Shown in pieces: positions 44,151 to 53,064 of a stretch of DNA of 64,000 bases. The stretch covers positions 186,001 through 250,000 of the forward strand of contig NZ_FNLD01000002.1 in the NCBI RefSeq assembly GCF_900104085.1. The letters are read 5' to 3'. The first letter of the stretch is position 1; each line of letters starts with the position of its first letter. The stretch comes from Pseudoxanthomonas sp. CF125. GTDB lineage: Bacteria > Pseudomonadota > Gammaproteobacteria > Xanthomonadales > Xanthomonadaceae. Below the pieces are notes generated by a model that was not told the DNA's origin, searched no databases, and saw only the letters and a program-made list of their open reading frames with translations. Made by a program: the position numbers and the translations under genes.

Positions 44151-45737
44151 ATGCCGGACATGAGCGTCGTAGAGCTGTCGCGCCTGCAGTTCGCGTTGAC
44201 TGCGATGTACCACTTCCTGTTCGTGCCGCTCACCCTGGGCCTGTCCTTCATGATCGCGATCATGGAGAGTGTCTATGTGATGACCGGGCGCGACATCTGG
44301 CGGCGCATGACCCTGTTCTGGGGCACGCTGTTCGGCATCAACTTCGCCATGGGCGTGGCCACCGGCATCGTCATGGAGTTCCAGTTCGGCATGAACTGGT
44401 CCTACTACAGCCAGTACGTAGGCGACATTTTCGGCGCGCCGCTGGCCATCGAAGGCCTGATGGCGTTCTTCCTGGAAGCCACCTTCGTCGGCCTGTTCTT
44501 CTTCGGCTGGGACAAGCTGTCCAAGGTCAAACACCTGATGGTGACCTGGCTGGTGGCGCTGGGCACCAATTTTTCGGCGCTGTGGATCCTGATCGCCAAC
44601 GGCTGGATGCAGTACCCGGTCGGCGCGGAATTCAATCCGGCCACCATGCGCATGGAAGTCAACGATTTCGCGGCCGTGCTGTTCAATCCGGTGGCGCAGG
44701 CCAAGTTCGTGCACACGGTCAGCGCCGGCTACGTGCTGGGCGCGGTGTTCGTGATGGCGATCAGCGCTTTTTATCTGCTGCGCGGCCGGCATGTCGATCT
44801 GGCCAAGCGCTCGATGGCGGTGGCGGCCAGTTTCGGGCTGGCGGCGTCGCTGTCGGTGGTGGTGCTGGGCGACGAGAGCGGTTATGTCACCGGCGAAAAC
44901 CAGAAGATGAAACTGGCGGCGATCGAGGCGATGTGGGAGACCGAACCGGCTCCGGCCGGCTTCAACGCCTTCGCCATTCCCAACCAGGAAACACGCACCA
45001 ACGAATATGCCGTGCATATCCCCTGGGTGATGGGGCTGATCGGCACGCGCTCGTTAAACACCGAGATTGCGGGCATCGACGAGCTGGTGGTGCGCGCCCA
45101 GGAACGCATCCGCAACGGCCAGGTCGCATATGCGGCCCTGCAGCGGTTGCGCGCAGACCGCAGCGATATGCACGCCAAGGCCATGTTCGACCTGCACTGG
45201 CAGGACATGGGCTACGCGCTGCTGCTCAAGCGCTACCGCGAAGACATCGGCAACGCCAGCGAGCAGGAAATCGCCAAGGCCGCGTCCGACACCATTCCGC
45301 GCGTGGCACCGTTGTTCTGGAGTTTCCGCCTGATGGCCGGGGTAGGCTTTTACTTCATCGCCTTCTTCGCGCTGGCGTTCTGGCTGGCCACCGTGCAGAA
45401 GCTGGACAAGTACCGCTGGTTCCTGAAGCTGGCGCTCTACAGCCTGCCGCTGCCGTGGCTGGCGATCGAAGCGGGCTGGCTGATTGCTGAATACGGCCGC
45501 CAGCCGTGGATCATCGACGGCGTGCTGCCGACTTTCCTGGCGGCTTCGGGCCTGAAACTGCACCAGGTCATCATCTCGCTCACCGGCTTCGTGGTCATCT
45601 ACACCTCGCTGGCGGTGGTGGACGTGTACCTGCTGCGCAAGGTGGTGCTGAAAGGACCCGACGATATGCCCGGCGGCGAGCGGCGCCCCAACCAGGAAGG
45701 CGCGCCGCTGGCGACTGCCTCATCCACCGCGGCCTGA
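44151..45737 (+). CDS. cydA: Cytochrome bd ubiquinol oxidase subunit I
   Basis: The 528-residue subunit carries haems b558, b595 and d. The start shows [26 protein letters not shown] with the His ligand of b595; [12 protein letters not shown] opens the Q-loop, which is of the long type as in E. coli, judged by length. Start at 44151 (MPDMSVVEL) or 44160 both fit; no strong ribosome binding site is visible, and earlier ATGs would add non-homologous residues. It is divergent from ccoN and followed by cydB and cydX. Confidence 0.95.
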   Translation: MPDMSVVELSRLQFALTAMYHFLFVPLTLGLSFMIAIMESVYVMTGRDIWRRMTLFWGTLFGINFAMGVATGIVMEFQFGMNWSYYSQYVGDIFGAPLAIEGLMAFFLEATFVGLFFFGWDKLSKVKHLMVTWLVALGTNFSALWILIANGWMQYPVGAEFNPATMRMEVNDFAAVLFNPVAQAKFVHTVSAGYVLGAVFVMAISAFYLLRGRHVDLAKRSMAVAASFGLAASLSVVVLGDESGYVTGENQKMKLAAIEAMWETEPAPAGFNAFAIPNQETRTNEYAVHIPWVMGLIGTRSLNTEIAGIDELVVRAQERIRNGQVAYAALQRLRADRSDMHAKAMFDLHWQDMGYALLLKRYREDIGNASEQEIAKAASDTIPRVAPLFWSFRLMAGVGFYFIAFFALAFWLATVQKLDKYRWFLKLALYSLPLPWLAIEAGWLIAEYGRQPWIIDGVLPTFLAASGLKLHQVIISLTGFVVIYTSLAVVDVYLLRKVVLKGPDDMPGGERRPNQEGAPLATASSTAA

Positions 45738-45749
45738 CCGGAGAGCGGC

Positions 45750-46898
45750 ATGGACACTATTCCCCTCGATTACGAAACCCTGCGCCTGATCTGGTGGCTG
45801 CTGCTGGGCATCCTGCTGATCGGCTTCGCGGTGATGGATGGCTTCGATCTGGGTGTGGGCACGCTGCTGCCGGCGGTGGCGCGCACCGATGCGGAGCGCC
45901 GCCTGGTCCTCAATGTGGTCGGCCCGGTCTGGGAAGGCAACCAGGTGTGGCTGATACTGGGTGGCGGCGCGATCTTCGCGGCGTTCCCGGCGTTGTACGC
46001 GGTGAGTTTCTCGGGTTTCTACCTGGCGATGTTCCTGATCTTGTTCGCGCTGATATTGCGGCCGGTCGGCTTCAAGTTCCGCAGCAAGGTGGAAGACAAG
46101 CGTTGGCGCGCGGTGTGGGACTGGGGGCTGTTCGTCGGCGGCTTCGTGCCTTCGCTGGTGTTCGGCGTGGCGATGGGCAACGTGCTGCTGGGCGCGCCTT
46201 TCCATTTCGACGACACCTTGCGCATCTACTACACCGGTGGGTTCTTCGCCTTGCTGTCGCCGTTCGCCGTACTGTGCGGGTTGGTCAGCGTGAGCATGCT
46301 CATCGCCCATGGCGCAGCCATGCTGGTGATCAAGACCGACGGACCGGTAGCCGCGCGCGCGCGTCGCTATGGTTCGCTGGCGGCGCTGGCCACGGCGGTG
46401 CTGTTCGTGCTGGCCGGCGTCTGGGTGGCCAATGGCGTGACCGGCTATTCCATCGTCGGCACGCTCGATGCGGCGGGCGCTTCCAATCCTCTGGGCAAGC
46501 AGGCGATCGCCGCGCCGGGTGCGTGGATGGCGAATTACCGGACCATGCCGTGGACCTGGATCTTTCCGTTGCTGGGCGTGGCGGGCGCTTTGCTCAGTGC
46601 ATTGATGCTGCGTGCGGGACGCGGAGGTGCCGCCATCATGGCCTCGGGCCTGGCCATTGCCGGCATCATCCTCACCGAAGGCGTGGCGGTGTTTCCCTTC
46701 CTGCTGCCGTCCTCCACCGATCCCAATTCCAGCCTGACGCTGTGGGACGCTTCTTCCAGCCACATGACGCTGTTCGTCATGCTGGTGGTCACCTGTCTGT
46801 TCCTGCCCCTCGTGATCCTCTACACCAGCTGGGTGTACCGCGTGCTGCGCGGCAAGGTGAGCCCGGAAAGCCTGGAACAGAATCACAACTCCTACTGA
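45750..46898 (+). CDS. cydB: Cytochrome bd ubiquinol oxidase subunit II
   Basis: The 382-residue subunit has about eight helices and the CydB features [43 protein letters not shown], and the C-terminal [14 protein letters not shown]. It forms the pseudo-symmetric partner of CydA. It begins 12 bp after cydA and is followed 9 bp later by cydX. Confidence 0.96.
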   Translation: MDTIPLDYETLRLIWWLLLGILLIGFAVMDGFDLGVGTLLPAVARTDAERRLVLNVVGPVWEGNQVWLILGGGAIFAAFPALYAVSFSGFYLAMFLILFALILRPVGFKFRSKVEDKRWRAVWDWGLFVGGFVPSLVFGVAMGNVLLGAPFHFDDTLRIYYTGGFFALLSPFAVLCGLVSVSMLIAHGAAMLVIKTDGPVAARARRYGSLAALATAVLFVLAGVWVANGVTGYSIVGTLDAAGASNPLGKQAIAAPGAWMANYRTMPWTWIFPLLGVAGALLSALMLRAGRGGAAIMASGLAIAGIILTEGVAVFPFLLPSSTDPNSSLTLWDASSSHMTLFVMLVVTCLFLPLVILYTSWVYRVLRGKVSPESLEQNHNSY

Positions 46899-46907
46899 GG
46901 AAAGGCC

Positions 46908-47063
46908 ATGTGGTATTTCTCCTGGATACTCGGCGTCAGCCTGGCGGCCAGCTTCGCCATCCTCAACGGCATGTGGTACGAAATGCGCGAGAACGACCGC
47001 ACCGCGCGCGAAGCGCAAGAGCAGGAAGCGGAGCGGTTGGCGAAAGAAGCGCGCGCGGACTGA
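46908..47063 (+). CDS. cydX: Cytochrome bd oxidase small subunit CydX
   Basis: A 51-residue single-helix protein beginning MWYFSWILGVSLAASFAIL, with NGMWYEM after the helix as in CydX, and a charged tail of Arg, Glu and Ala. CydX stabilises the haem-d site of the bd oxidase. AGGAAAGG precedes the ATG, 9 bp after cydB. Short and often unannotated. Confidence 0.94.
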   Translation: MWYFSWILGVSLAASFAILNGMWYEMRENDRTAREAQEQEAERLAKEARAD

Positions 47064-47074
47064 AACCCGTGGGT

Positions 47075-47149
47075 CGTAGGTCGGGGCTACGCCCCCGACG
47101 CACGTGCACCCAAATTTCCCGAGCGTCGGGGGCGTAGCCCCGACCTACG
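47075..47149. repeat. GTAG-type REP element after cydX, overlapping a kinase stop codon
   Basis: Arms at 47075-47100 and 47124-47149 are exact 26-bp complements. The right arm, read on the minus strand, begins CGTAGGTCGG and its TAG (47145-47147) is the stop codon of the histidine kinase gene. The element separates the convergent cydX and kinase genes. Confidence 0.9.
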
Positions 47150-48422
47150 AGCGCAGGCGCAGGGTGGTGCGCGTGCCGCGGCCGGACACTGAAGAGAACG
47201 CGAGATTCCAGCCCAGGTGTTCGCACAGGCGCGAGATCAGATCCAGGCCTATGCCTCCGCCGTCGCGTCCGCCGCCGCGCGCCATGCGCGCGTAGATTTC
47301 GCTGATTTCCTCCGGCGACATGCCATGGCCGGGGTCCTCGATCACCACGGTGGCGTCGGAGCGCAGGCTGATGCGGATCTGGCCGCGGTCGCTGTTCTCG
47401 ATGGCGTTGCGCAGCAGGTTGCCGATCGCCGCCTGCACGATGGTCACCGGCGCCACGATTTCGCAAGGAGGCATCGGCTCCAGCACCAGCGTCAGGTCCT
47501 TGTCGCGCGTCAGGTAGCGATGGTCTTCCACGATCTCCGGCAGCAATTGGTCCAGCGCCACATGGTCGCTCGAGTCCGCCAGCCGCGAAGGATCCTTGGC
47601 CAGGGTCAACAGCAACGAGATCAATTGCTCCACATTACGCGCGGTACGGTGGATGCGCGCCACTTGATTGCGCGCGGCAGGGGGAACGTCCGCCTGGTCC
47701 AGGACCAGCTCGGAGGCGCCGGCGATCACCGCGATGGGCGTGCGCAGTTCATGGCTCGAGCTGGCGATGAAGGCATGCTCGCGCTCCACGAAGCTCTGGT
47801 TGCGGCGCAGGTAGTCGTTGAAGGCGTCGGCGATGACCACCATTTCGGCGCTGGCGTCTTCATCCAGGACGACTTTCTGGTCGGGCTGGGCAGGCTTCAG
47901 CTCTTCGACCTGGTGGGCCATCATGGCCAGCGGCTGGATCACCAGCCCCAGCCGCCACATCACCACCAGGCCAAGGATAAGGATCACCACGACCGTACCG
48001 GCGGCCACGGCAGCGGTAATGGCGCCCTCAACACCTTCGAACTCGGTCAGGTTCAGGGCCATCGCCACTGGCTTTCCGTTGATCTGTTCGATCAGCACCA
48101 CGCTGCTCACCCCATCCAGGGTCATGTCGTCGTGCAGCCCCGGTTCCAACGGCGCCAGCACGGCCGGTAGCGGTGGAGCGCCGGCCACTCCGAACAGACG
48201 CAGCGTGTCGGTATCGCGCCAACGATAGGCGGAGTTGGCCTGGGTACGTTGCCCGTAGTAGTCCAGCTCCGCACGCAGCAGCGATTCCCAGGCCAGGTGC
48301 TCGACCCGCTCGTGGATGATGTATCCGCCCGCCAGTACGGCCGCCGACAGCAACACCGCGTAGATGAAAAGCCACTGCAGAATGCGGTGCTTCAGTAGCG
48401 GCCTAGATCCCATCCAGTTCAT
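47145..48422 (-). CDS. Membrane sensor histidine kinase (ColS/PmrB-like)
   Basis: The 425-residue kinase has two membrane helices (about 15-36 and 135-158) around a periplasmic loop of about 100 residues, then a HAMP-like region, phospho-acceptor His224 in SSSHELRTPIAV and an ATPase domain with NLLRNAIENS and GGIGLDL. Glu38 and Glu41 in HERVEH form an ExxE pattern just outside the first helix, which recalls the metal-sensing motif of ColS; this link is inference. It overlaps the response regulator by 11-20 bp depending on start. Its TAG stop lies in a REP element. Confidence 0.88.
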   Translation of the reverse strand: MNWMGSRPLLKHRILQWLFIYAVLLSAAVLAGGYIIHERVEHLAWESLLRAELDYYGQRTQANSAYRWRDTDTLRLFGVAGAPPLPAVLAPLEPGLHDDMTLDGVSSVVLIEQINGKPVAMALNLTEFEGVEGAITAAVAAGTVVVILILGLVVMWRLGLVIQPLAMMAHQVEELKPAQPDQKVVLDEDASAEMVVIADAFNDYLRRNQSFVEREHAFIASSSHELRTPIAVIAGASELVLDQADVPPAARNQVARIHRTARNVEQLISLLLTLAKDPSRLADSSDHVALDQLLPEIVEDHRYLTRDKDLTLVLEPMPPCEIVAPVTIVQAAIGNLLRNAIENSDRGQIRISLRSDATVVIEDPGHGMSPEEISEIYARMARGGGRDGGGIGLDLISRLCEHLGWNLAFSSVSGRGTRTTLRLRS

Positions 48423-49101
48423 CCCGGGCGATGGCCGCCAGCCTGTAGCCGACCCGTGGCAGGGTATGAATCAATTTGACCGGGAAGGGGCCATCGACGC
48501 TGCGCCTAAGTTCGTAGATGTGCGAACGAAGCATGTCGCCGTCGGGCGGATCGTCGCCCCACAACGCGTGCTCCAGCCGTTCGCGGCTCACCGCGGCGGG
48601 ACTGGCCTGCATCAGCGTCTCCAGCAGTTTGCGGCAGGCCGGATACAGGTGCAGCGGCTTCCCGGCACGGGTGGCTTCCAGTGTCGCCATGTCCAGGCGC
48701 AGATCCTCGACCTCCAGTATCCGCTTGCGGCCGCGGCCGGCCACGCGTGCGATCAACGCCTCGATGCGGACTTCGAGCTCGGGCAGGGCGAATGGCTTGG
48801 TCAGGTAGTCGTCGGCCCCGGCGCGGAAACCGGCGATCTTGTCGGGAAGCTCGTCGCGGGCGGTCAGCATGATGACCGGGGTGGCGGCATTCGCGCTGGC
48901 GCGAAGGTGTTGCAATACCTCGCGGCCATCCATGCGCGGCAGCATCCAGTCCAGCACCACCACGTCATAGGTCTGGGTGGTGGCCAGATGCAGACCGGTG
49001 ACTCCGTCGGGTGCGGCGTCCAAGGTGTGGCCGCGCGCTTCGAAATATTCGAACAGGTTGGCAACCAGGCTTCGGTTGTCTTCGATCACCAGCAGGCGCA
49101 T
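48403..49101 (-). CDS. OmpR-family response regulator (ColR/PmrA-like)
   Basis: The 232-residue regulator has acidic residues ED at 7-8, phospho-acceptor Asp51 (VVVLDWMLPRMDG), the Thr in MLTARDE and Lys in YLTKPF, followed by a winged-helix DNA-binding domain (about 130-230, LRSHIYELRRSVDGPF). ATG at 49101 (MRLLVIEDN) is preferred over 49125. Genes divergent from it encode lipid A or envelope modification enzymes, and two 11-bp-phased repeat arrays near them are likely binding sites. It resembles ColR more than PmrA, but this is a judgement by eye. Confidence 0.9.
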   Translation of the reverse strand: MRLLVIEDNRSLVANLFEYFEARGHTLDAAPDGVTGLHLATTQTYDVVVLDWMLPRMDGREVLQHLRASANAATPVIMLTARDELPDKIAGFRAGADDYLTKPFALPELEVRIEALIARVAGRGRKRILEVEDLRLDMATLEATRAGKPLHLYPACRKLLETLMQASPAAVSRERLEHALWGDDPPDGDMLRSHIYELRRSVDGPFPVKLIHTLPRVGYRLAAIARDELDGI

Positions 49102-49196
49102 CGGGGTTCCAAGGAGGGGGCGCAAGCCAGCGCGAACGGCGATGCTCCCAGCATCGTGCGCGCCGTGTCAAAAGCCGGCCTTTCCGGGCTGAACGG

Positions 49197-49235
49197 TTAA
49201 CGCGCCGCTAACGAAGTTCTGACGCATTTCCGACA
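49197..49235. promoter_or_regulatory. Array of four 11-bp-phased half-sites, first copy
   Basis: TTAACG, CTAACG, CTGACG and CCGACA begin at 49197, 49208, 49219 and 49230, exactly 11 bp apart. The array lies between the divergent response regulator (start 49101) and the glycosyltransferase (start 49354). Regular direct repeats on one face of the helix are typical of OmpR/PhoB-type operators. A second copy with 28 of 39 identical bases is at 52184-52222. Confidence 0.65.
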
Positions 49236-49353
49236 TCGGCTTTTCCACCCTTGCCGGCATCTCCCCAGGGGTTCCGAAGTTCGTGCCCGAGCTGCATCGG
49301 CGTATGGGTCAATACGCCGAAAATCGCCATGGCCGGCCCTATCCGATGACCGC

Positions 49354-50085
49354 ATGAATTCGACCCCGATCCCCGAACTTTCCGTTGTCGTGCCCGTATT
49401 CGACGAATGCGACAACATAGCCCCGCTTGTCCACGAAATCGTGGCTGCGTTGCGTCCTCGGCTGGCCTTCGAAATCGTCTACGTCGATGACCATTCCAGC
49501 GACGACAGCCTGCGCCGGCTGCTGGAGCTGAAGGATCGCGTGCCCGAATTGCGCGTGTTGGCCCACGACCTGCGAAGTGGACAGAGCACCGCCATCCGTA
49601 CCGGCGTGCGCGCCGCGCGGGCGGCGTGGATCGCGACCCTCGACGGCGACGGCCAGAACGACCCGGCCGATATCCCCAAGCTGCTGGATGCGCGCGGACA
49701 GGCCGGGCCATCGGTCAAGCTGTTCGCGGGCTGGCGGGTTGATCGCCAGGACAGCGCGAGCAAGCGCTGGGCTTCGCGGTGGGCCAATGCAGTCCGTGCG
49801 AGAATGCTGCGCGACGATACTCCCGATACTGGCTGCGGCATCAAACTGTTCGAGCGCCAGGCATACCTCGACCTTCCCTATTTCGATCACATGCACCGTT
49901 ATCTGCCGGCGTTGATGCAGCGCGCGGGCTGGAGCACGGTCAGCATACCGGTCAGTCACCGCGGGCGTTCGACCGGAGTTTCCAAGTACAACAATCTGGG
50001 GCGCGCCTGGGTCGGCATCGGAGACCTGCGCGGCGTAGCCTGGCTGATCCGGCGCAGCAAGAATACCGGCACGCGGGAGTATTGA
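49354..50085 (+). CDS. GT2 family glycosyltransferase (polyprenyl-phosphate type)
   Basis: The 243-residue enzyme has the GT-A fold with PELSVVVPVFDECDNI, the YVDDHSSDDS acidic loop, and TLDGDGQNDPADIP containing the metal-binding DGD. It has no obvious membrane helices, in contrast to ArnC. Such enzymes load a sugar onto undecaprenyl or dodecaprenyl phosphate. It is followed by an LpxB-N-domain protein and an ArnT-like transferase that could use the product, an arrangement like the RgtE-type modules of Rhizobium. The sugar is unknown. Confidence 0.88.
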   Translation: MNSTPIPELSVVVPVFDECDNIAPLVHEIVAALRPRLAFEIVYVDDHSSDDSLRRLLELKDRVPELRVLAHDLRSGQSTAIRTGVRAARAAWIATLDGDGQNDPADIPKLLDARGQAGPSVKLFAGWRVDRQDSASKRWASRWANAVRARMLRDDTPDTGCGIKLFERQAYLDLPYFDHMHRYLPALMQRAGWSTVSIPVSHRGRSTGVSKYNNLGRAWVGIGDLRGVAWLIRRSKNTGTREY

Positions 50086-50092
50086 GGCAGGC

Positions 50093-50428
50093 ATGCATCC
50101 GATGAATCAGGAAATCCTCTGGCTGGGTTGGACCGGTCTGCACATGACCCCATGGAAGGTCATCGGCATGGTCGGCGCGCTGATGTTCGGTGCGCGCTGG
50201 TTGGTGCAGTTCATCGCTTCGCGGCGGGCGCGCAAGCCGGTGATCCCGCGCTTGTTTTGGTATATGAGCATTGTCGGCAGCCTGATGACGCTGAGCTACT
50301 TCCTGTTCTCGGCCAAGCAGGATTCGGTGGGCGTCATCCAGAATCTGTTCCCCGCCTTCACCGCCTTCTACAGCCTTTACCTGGATATCAGGCACCGGGG
50401 CTGGAGACGCGACCGCGGCGGCCGCTGA
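50093..50428 (+). CDS. Lipid-A-disaccharide synthase N-terminal-domain protein
   Basis: The 111-residue protein consists of about three helices and matches the LABN domain (WTGLHMTPWKVIGMVGALMF, SRRARKPVIPRLFWYMSIVGS, LFPAFTAFYSLYLDIRH). These small proteins accompany GT2 and ArnT-like enzymes and may help flip or load polyprenyl-linked sugars. The start may be the ATG at 50093 or at 50102. It begins 8 bp after the GT2 gene. Confidence 0.88.
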   Translation: MHPMNQEILWLGWTGLHMTPWKVIGMVGALMFGARWLVQFIASRRARKPVIPRLFWYMSIVGSLMTLSYFLFSAKQDSVGVIQNLFPAFTAFYSLYLDIRHRGWRRDRGGR

Positions 50429-50436
50429 GGCCGACG

Positions 50437-52158
50437 GTGCCATCGTTTTCCCGCCAACGCATTTTCGGCACGGCCTTCGTCTGGCTGTCTCTGCTGATTG
50501 CGCTGAGTCTGCTGGCCGGCCTGGGCCTGCGCGACCCTTCTCCGCCCGACGAACCGCGTTTCGTGCTTGCCGCGCGCGATATGGTCGAGTCCGGACAGTG
50601 GCTGTTCCCGCACCGCGGCAGCGAGTTCTATGCGGAAAAGCCCCCGGTGTTCATGTGGATGCAGGCGGCCGCGTACGAAGCCATCGGCAACTGGCGGATC
50701 GCTTTCCTGCTGCCTTCCTTGCTGGCCGCATTGCTGACGCTGTGGCTGATCTACGACCTGGCCGCACGCCTGTGGAGTCGCAGGACGGGACAGTACGCAG
50801 CGCTGGCGCTGTTCGTATGCCTGCAGTTCGGTCTACAGGCCAAACGCGGCCAGATCGACATGGTGCTGGTGGCGATGACCACCTTGTCGCTGTACGGGTT
50901 GTTGCGCCACCTGCTGCTTGGACCGAATTGGCCGCTAGCCTGGCTGGGCTTCTTTGCCGCCGGACTGGGGACGGTGACCAAAGGGGTGGGTTTTCTTCCG
51001 GTGCTGGTGTTGTTGCCCTGGGCCGCGCTGTCGTGGCGGAACCGCAAAGCTTCTCCTTCTGCGCCGTCCGCACGTGGCGGATGGCGTTGGGCGCTGGGCG
51101 CGCTGTGTTTCATGGCGGGCGCGGGCGTGTGGGTCGTGCCCATGCTGTGGGCGGTGTTCAACAGTTCCGATCCCTCATTCCAGGCCTACGCAAGCGAGAT
51201 CCTGCTCAAGCAGACCGGCAAGCGCTACGCGGGGGCTTGGCATCATGTGCAACCGTTCTGGTACTACGCGCAGGTCATCGTGACTTTGTGGCTGCCGGGC
51301 GCATTGCTCTTGCCTTGGCTGCTGCCTGCGTGGCGGCGTCGCCTGCGTCGTGGCGACCGGCGCTTTTGGCTGCTGCTGGGATGGAGCGCGCTGGTGCTGT
51401 TGTTCTTCAGTGCCAGTCCCGGCAAGCGCGAAGTTTATATTTTTCCCATGCTGCCGGCCCTGTGCGTGGCGGCCGCGCCTCTGCTGCAGGGATTGATGCG
51501 GCGTGCCGGCGTGCAGCGGACCCTGCTGGGCTATTTGCTGGCGCTCTCCCTGACGACGTGCGGCTTGGCTTTGTCCGGATTGCTGGGCGCGAGCGAATGG
51601 GCGCACCGTTTGGCGATGCAGCGCGACATCGACGAAGGTACCTTGCGCACGTTCCTGGTGTGGCTGCTGATCTTCGGCACCGTCTCGATGGCGGTGATCC
51701 TGTGGGCGCGATTGCGACGTGTGGGCGTGGCGGCCGTAATGGTCACGGCGCTGCTGTGGATGGCGTACGGCTTCGGCCTGGCGCCGACGTTGGACGCCGA
51801 CAGTTCCGCGCGCAAGCTGATGCAGCGAGTCGGCCAGCGTATCGGACCGCAGGCGGAGTTGGGCATGGTGGCCTGGCGCGAACAGAACCTGCTGCAGAGC
51901 GATCGACCCACCGTCGATTTCGGCTTCAAGAATTCGTGGCAGGAGCAATGGGCCCAAGCCGGCCCATGGCTGCTGGAGGATCCGGCACGGCGCTGGGTGT
52001 TCGTGCTGGACAAGGCGGTCAGCCCCTGTGTGGATGCGGCGCGCACGATCGACATCGGCCAATCCAACCGCAACCGATGGCTGCTGGTGCCGGGAAGCGC
52101 CTGGAAAAAAGGTTGCAAGACGCCCGCTTTCGACGTAGAGGACGACGAAATTCCTTGA
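50437..52158 (+). CDS. ArnT-like (GT83/PMT) membrane glycosyltransferase
   Basis: The 573-residue protein has about 12 helices. The first periplasmic loop contains DPSPPDEPRFVLAARDMVESG and FYAEKPPVFMWM, with the Asp-Glu pair and the KPP motif of the ArnT family, which transfers a sugar from a polyprenyl phosphate to lipid A or core. It starts with GTG at 50437 behind TGAGG, overlapping no residues of the previous gene (8-bp gap). The acceptor is most likely lipid A, given the PAP2 and EptA genes downstream. Confidence 0.88.
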   Translation: MPSFSRQRIFGTAFVWLSLLIALSLLAGLGLRDPSPPDEPRFVLAARDMVESGQWLFPHRGSEFYAEKPPVFMWMQAAAYEAIGNWRIAFLLPSLLAALLTLWLIYDLAARLWSRRTGQYAALALFVCLQFGLQAKRGQIDMVLVAMTTLSLYGLLRHLLLGPNWPLAWLGFFAAGLGTVTKGVGFLPVLVLLPWAALSWRNRKASPSAPSARGGWRWALGALCFMAGAGVWVVPMLWAVFNSSDPSFQAYASEILLKQTGKRYAGAWHHVQPFWYYAQVIVTLWLPGALLLPWLLPAWRRRLRRGDRRFWLLLGWSALVLLFFSASPGKREVYIFPMLPALCVAAAPLLQGLMRRAGVQRTLLGYLLALSLTTCGLALSGLLGASEWAHRLAMQRDIDEGTLRTFLVWLLIFGTVSMAVILWARLRRVGVAAVMVTALLWMAYGFGLAPTLDADSSARKLMQRVGQRIGPQAELGMVAWREQNLLQSDRPTVDFGFKNSWQEQWAQAGPWLLEDPARRWVFVLDKAVSPCVDAARTIDIGQSNRNRWLLVPGSAWKKGCKTPAFDVEDDEIP

Positions 52159-52183
52159 ATCGCAGCTGACCGGTCGCCCCTGC

Positions 52184-52222
52184 TTAACGGGCAGCGAACT
52201 TAGCTCCGACCGCTCTCCGACA
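52184..52222. promoter_or_regulatory. Array of four 11-bp-phased half-sites, second copy
   Basis: TTAACG, CGAACT, CCGACC and CCGACA begin at 52184, 52195, 52206 and 52217, again 11 bp apart. The array aligns without gaps to 49197-49235 with 28 of 39 identical bases. It ends 44 bp before the PAP2 start codon, so it can act as an activator site for the PAP2-eptA pair. Confidence 0.65.
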
Positions 52223-52266
52223 GAGCCGATCCAATCATTCGCGCCACCTTGTCTGCATGTGCGTGG

Positions 52267-53064
52267 ATGCAACCTCTTACTCCTCTGCCTGTCCCACGGT
52301 TCTTGTCGATGATTGGTTCCGCCGCGCTGGGCGGCAATCGCACGCGCCGTTGGTCGCACCCGTTATCGCGGTTCTACTTGCGGCACCTGTGGATGCCGCT
52401 GGCCATTTTCGCTGCCCTGTCTTTGTTGTTGATGGGTTTGCACGGGGACTTGTGGCTCGCCGATCGCGTGTACGCGATGGAAGGCCATGCGTGGGCGCTG
52501 CAGACCGGCTACATCACCCAGGACCTGCTGCATGCGACGGGCCGCCAGGCCAGCAAGGACATGTGGTTCGCACTGGCTTTGGTGCTGGCCGTCTCCCTTT
52601 TTGCGCGGCCGATGAGGCAATGGCGACGGCCATTGGCTTATCTGCTGGCGGCGACTTTGCTGTCCACTGCCGCGGTCGGCCTGCTCAAACGCTGGACCAA
52701 CATGGATTGTCCCTGGGACCTGCTGCGTTATGGCGGAGATAAAACCTACTACGGCCTTTTCATGCATCGGCCTTCCATACTGGGCCATGCCAAATGCTTT
52801 CCCGCTGGCCATGCCAGCGCCGGCTATGCGTGGACGGCGCTGTATTTCTTTTTTCTGGGTACGCGGCCGCGTTGGCGCTGGTGGGGTTTGGGGTTTGCGC
52901 TGGCCTTGGGGTTGGTGTTCGGAATTGCGCAGCAACTGCGCGGCGCGCATTTCCTTTCCCATGACCTTTGGGCGCTGATGATCTGCTGGCTCGTGGCGCT
53001 GGGACTTCATCGGCTCATGCTGACGCGTCCGCCCGTATACGCGCCATTGCAGGCCTTGTCGTGA
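52267..53064 (+). CDS. PAP2-type lipid phosphatase
   Basis: The 265-residue membrane protein has five or six helices and the three phosphatase signature blocks: KRWTNMDCPWDL, the PAGHASAGYAW core with catalytic His, and LRGAHFLSHDLW with the second His. Such enzymes dephosphorylate undecaprenyl pyrophosphate, phosphatidic acid or lipid A. Several starts are possible; ATG at 52267 or 52309 fit. It overlaps the phosphoethanolamine transferase start by 4 bp (GTGA), so the two are coupled. Confidence 0.88.
   Translation: MQPLTPLPVPRFLSMIGSAALGGNRTRRWSHPLSRFYLRHLWMPLAIFAALSLLLMGLHGDLWLADRVYAMEGHAWALQTGYITQDLLHATGRQASKDMWFALALVLAVSLFARPMRQWRRPLAYLLAATLLSTAAVGLLKRWTNMDCPWDLLRYGGDKTYYGLFMHRPSILGHAKCFPAGHASAGYAWTALYFFFLGTRPRWRWWGLGFALALGLVFGIAQQLRGAHFLSHDLWALMICWLVALGLHRLMLTRPPVYAPLQALS

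Noticed and set aside
45506..47137. 543-codon frame overlapping cydB
   Set aside because: Shadow of cydA/cydB in another frame, dominated by Arg and Gly; cydB and cydX are clear.
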